DNA from: Clostridia bacterium
Lineage (GTDB): Bacteria; Bacillota; Clostridia; Peptostreptococcales; Anaerovoracaceae
Assembly: GCA_910575405.1 (NCBI GenBank)
Contig: CAJTER010000017.1
Span: forward strand, 25,214-89,213
Direction: 5' to 3'
DNA: 64,000 nt
The notes below the pieces were generated by a model. It was not told the DNA's origin, searched no databases, and saw only the letters and a list, made by a program, of their open reading frames with translations. Positions 62,851 through 64,000 of this stretch are shown here, piece by piece. The position numbers and the translations under genes are program-made. How positions within the stretch are numbered: position 1 is the stretch's first letter; each line of letters opens with the position of its first letter.

Positions 62851-64000
62851 TTACACCGCACCGCCCCGAATGAGCACCCGCTTTCCCTCAAAGGCAAAGC
62901 CGTAGCTGCGGATTCTTTCTGCCGGGATGCCTTTTGCCTCAAGGGCGGCTGCGTACTGCTTTTCTTCAATCTGAGCCAAGGCCGCAGCGGCGGTTTCCTC
63001 CAGCTCCTTTTCATCCTCATCATCGTGTACTTTGAATTCCAGGATTATGGCGTCGTCTTCCCCGCTTCTCGGCTCCAGCATCACATCGTAGCGGCCGAAT
63101 CCGCTTTCCCGATTAGAAGTCAGGGTGTAATGGGGCGCCAGCTCGACCATCAGTCCCAGCACAAAACCGTGGTAGAAGCGTTCCGGCTCGGCTCTGGACG
63201 GGTTTGTTCCCGTATCAAAATAGCTGAAGGTCTTCAAAGCGACATCATTCATGTAATGGTTCATTGCCTTTATATCGCCAGACAGCAGAGCCCTGACAAA
63301 CTTATTGTAGCTGCCTTCTGCCTCCTCCCGAAACCAGTCCCGGATTATGTCCTTGAACATCAGCTGTACCTCCCGATTGGTCAAAGCCAATGTATACTGG
63401 TATCGGCCGGTTTCCTCAAAGAATTCCCGCTCTGCGGCTTTCAAATAGCCGGATGCAAGGAGCAGGCCCCACATGGCGCTTTTCTTTCCGGACAGGAATC
63501 CATATGTGATCTGCTCGTCAATCTCTGTTTTTAAACAGCCTCCCTGCAGCAAGATTTCAAAGTCCTGCTTCAACTCCTCTGAGCCTTCCTGAATCAACTT
63601 TCCCACCAATTTGTTGGAGCTGGTATTAGCCCAGTAGGTTCCCACCTTTTTCTTGTTCAGGTAATGGATGATGGACCAGGGGTTGTAAATATCTGTTTTC
63701 GTTCCGAAGGTAAATCCGTCATACCAGTTTTTCACCTCATACTTTTTGTCGGAAAGGCCGTATTCGTCCAGGGATGCAAAGACTTCCTCTTCTGTAAACC
63801 CAAAGCAGTCTTCATATTTTTCAGAGGTTGTGGTAACAATTTCCGGATTGTTAAAGTCGGAAAAAATGGATTCCCGGCCAACCCTGGTGATGCCTGTCAT
63901 GAGTGCCCGGTACAGGTATGGGTTGGTTTTAAAGGTTGAATTAAAGAGGCTTCGCATGAATCCGCTCATTTCTTTCCAGTAACCATTCATATAGGCTTCC
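62851..64000 (-). CDS. AAA-ATPase-like/PD-(D/E)XK protein, copy B (5' end outside window)
   Basis: At least 382 residues, continuing beyond the right edge. It begins within EAYMNGYWKEM, which corresponds to about residue 174 of copy A, and runs to a stop at 62851. GFGRYDVMLEPRSGEDDAI and LEFKV give the nuclease core. The middle has diverged from copy A, but the last 100 residues are almost identical, also at DNA level. The Walker motifs would lie outside the window. Confidence 0.88.
   Translation of the reverse strand, partial: EAYMNGYWKEMSGFMRSLFNSTFKTNPYLYRALMTGITRVGRESIFSDFNNPEIVTTTSEKYEDCFGFTEEEVFASLDEYGLSDKKYEVKNWYDGFTFGTKTDIYNPWSIIHYLNKKKVGTYWANTSSNKLVGKLIQEGSEELKQDFEILLQGGCLKTEIDEQITYGFLSGKKSAMWGLLLASGYLKAAEREFFEETGRYQYTLALTNREVQLMFKDIIRDWFREEAEGSYNKFVRALLSGDIKAMNHYMNDVALKTFSYFDTGTNPSRAEPERFYHGFVLGLMVELAPHYTLTSNRESGFGRYDVMLEPRSGEDDAIILEFKVHDDEDEKELEETAAAALAQIEEKQYAAALEAKGIPAERIRSYGFAFEGKRVLIRGGAV

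Overview
The window looks like the chromosome of an anaerobic, spore-lineage Gram-positive bacterium of the class Clostridia. Family XIII / Anaerovoracaceae is my best guess, from general gene style only. The evidence is pyruvate:ferredoxin oxidoreductase, SigH, EpsC/CysE-CysS-Mini-III-RlmB-SigH gene order, NadABC, GlpA-like flavoproteins with a DUF1667 partner, a YfcC carrier, AGGAGG ribosome-binding sites and classical TTGACA/TATAAT promoters. Most genes lie on the minus strand.

Layout, left to right. 1-5.7 kb: 5' part of an agmatinase-type ureohydrolase, a GNAT acetyltransferase, PFOR with a promoter region carrying four TGCATAAT motifs, and a doubtful small ORF. 5.7-12.5 kb: housekeeping block tuf, tRNA-Thr, sigH, rlmB, folA, thyA, a small membrane protein, mrnC, cysS, cysE. 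12.6-21.1 kb: M23 peptidase with G5-like region, PHP phosphoesterase, DJ-1/PfpI protein, nadC-nadB-nadA with a promoter/operator, signal peptidase I, and a coiled-coil protein built from 14 tandem 11-residue repeats. 21.4-26.1 kb: tRNA-Ala followed by a decayed mobile island (two IS3 remnants, a sigma-like regulator, a DUF6194 protein, a frameshifted and truncated tyrosine integrase, Uma2, a HicB remnant). 26.1-34.6 kb: a 1,996-residue secreted multidomain protein and a MalT-like LuxR regulator. 34.7-36.3 kb: a 36-residue membrane peptide, an Mrp/NBP35 ATPase and a broken surface-anchored protein. 36.5-42.8 kb: a probable amino-acid-derivative catabolic operon (YfcC carrier, ornithine-cyclodeaminase family enzyme, M20 amidohydrolase, aminotransferase, PucR regulator). 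43.2-49.8 kb: a second catabolic operon (class II aldolase, GlpA-like and GlpB-like flavoproteins, DUF1667 protein, APH-fold kinase, DMT permease, small wHTH protein). 49.8-52.0 kb: a control region with helically phased TGTTTT boxes, then prs (+) and a DeoR regulator (-). 52.1-52.7 kb: six-tRNA operon. 52.9-56.3 kb (+): feoA, mnmM-like methyltransferase, pyk and a feoB cut off after codon 336 by an element with a large serine recombinase. 56.3-64 kb: recombinase and its 44-residue companion, a nucleotidyltransferase, fpg/mutM, and two near-duplicate AAA-ATPase/nuclease genes flanking a DUF4143 ATPase. The last gene runs off the window.

How it fits together. PFOR and pyruvate kinase serve central fermentation. 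The PucR operon probably strips an N-acylated or amidated amino acid and processes the freed amino acid by imine reduction and transamination. The aldolase operon has the parts list of a polyol or sugar pathway: import, phosphorylation, flavoprotein oxidation, aldol cleavage. Its strong promoter is followed at once by five TGTTT boxes, the expected place for the nearby DeoR repressor. The most interesting items are that phased box array with its unassigned pathway, the feoB-disrupting element, the hendecad-repeat protein, the giant secreted protein, and the TGCATAAT motif set at PFOR.
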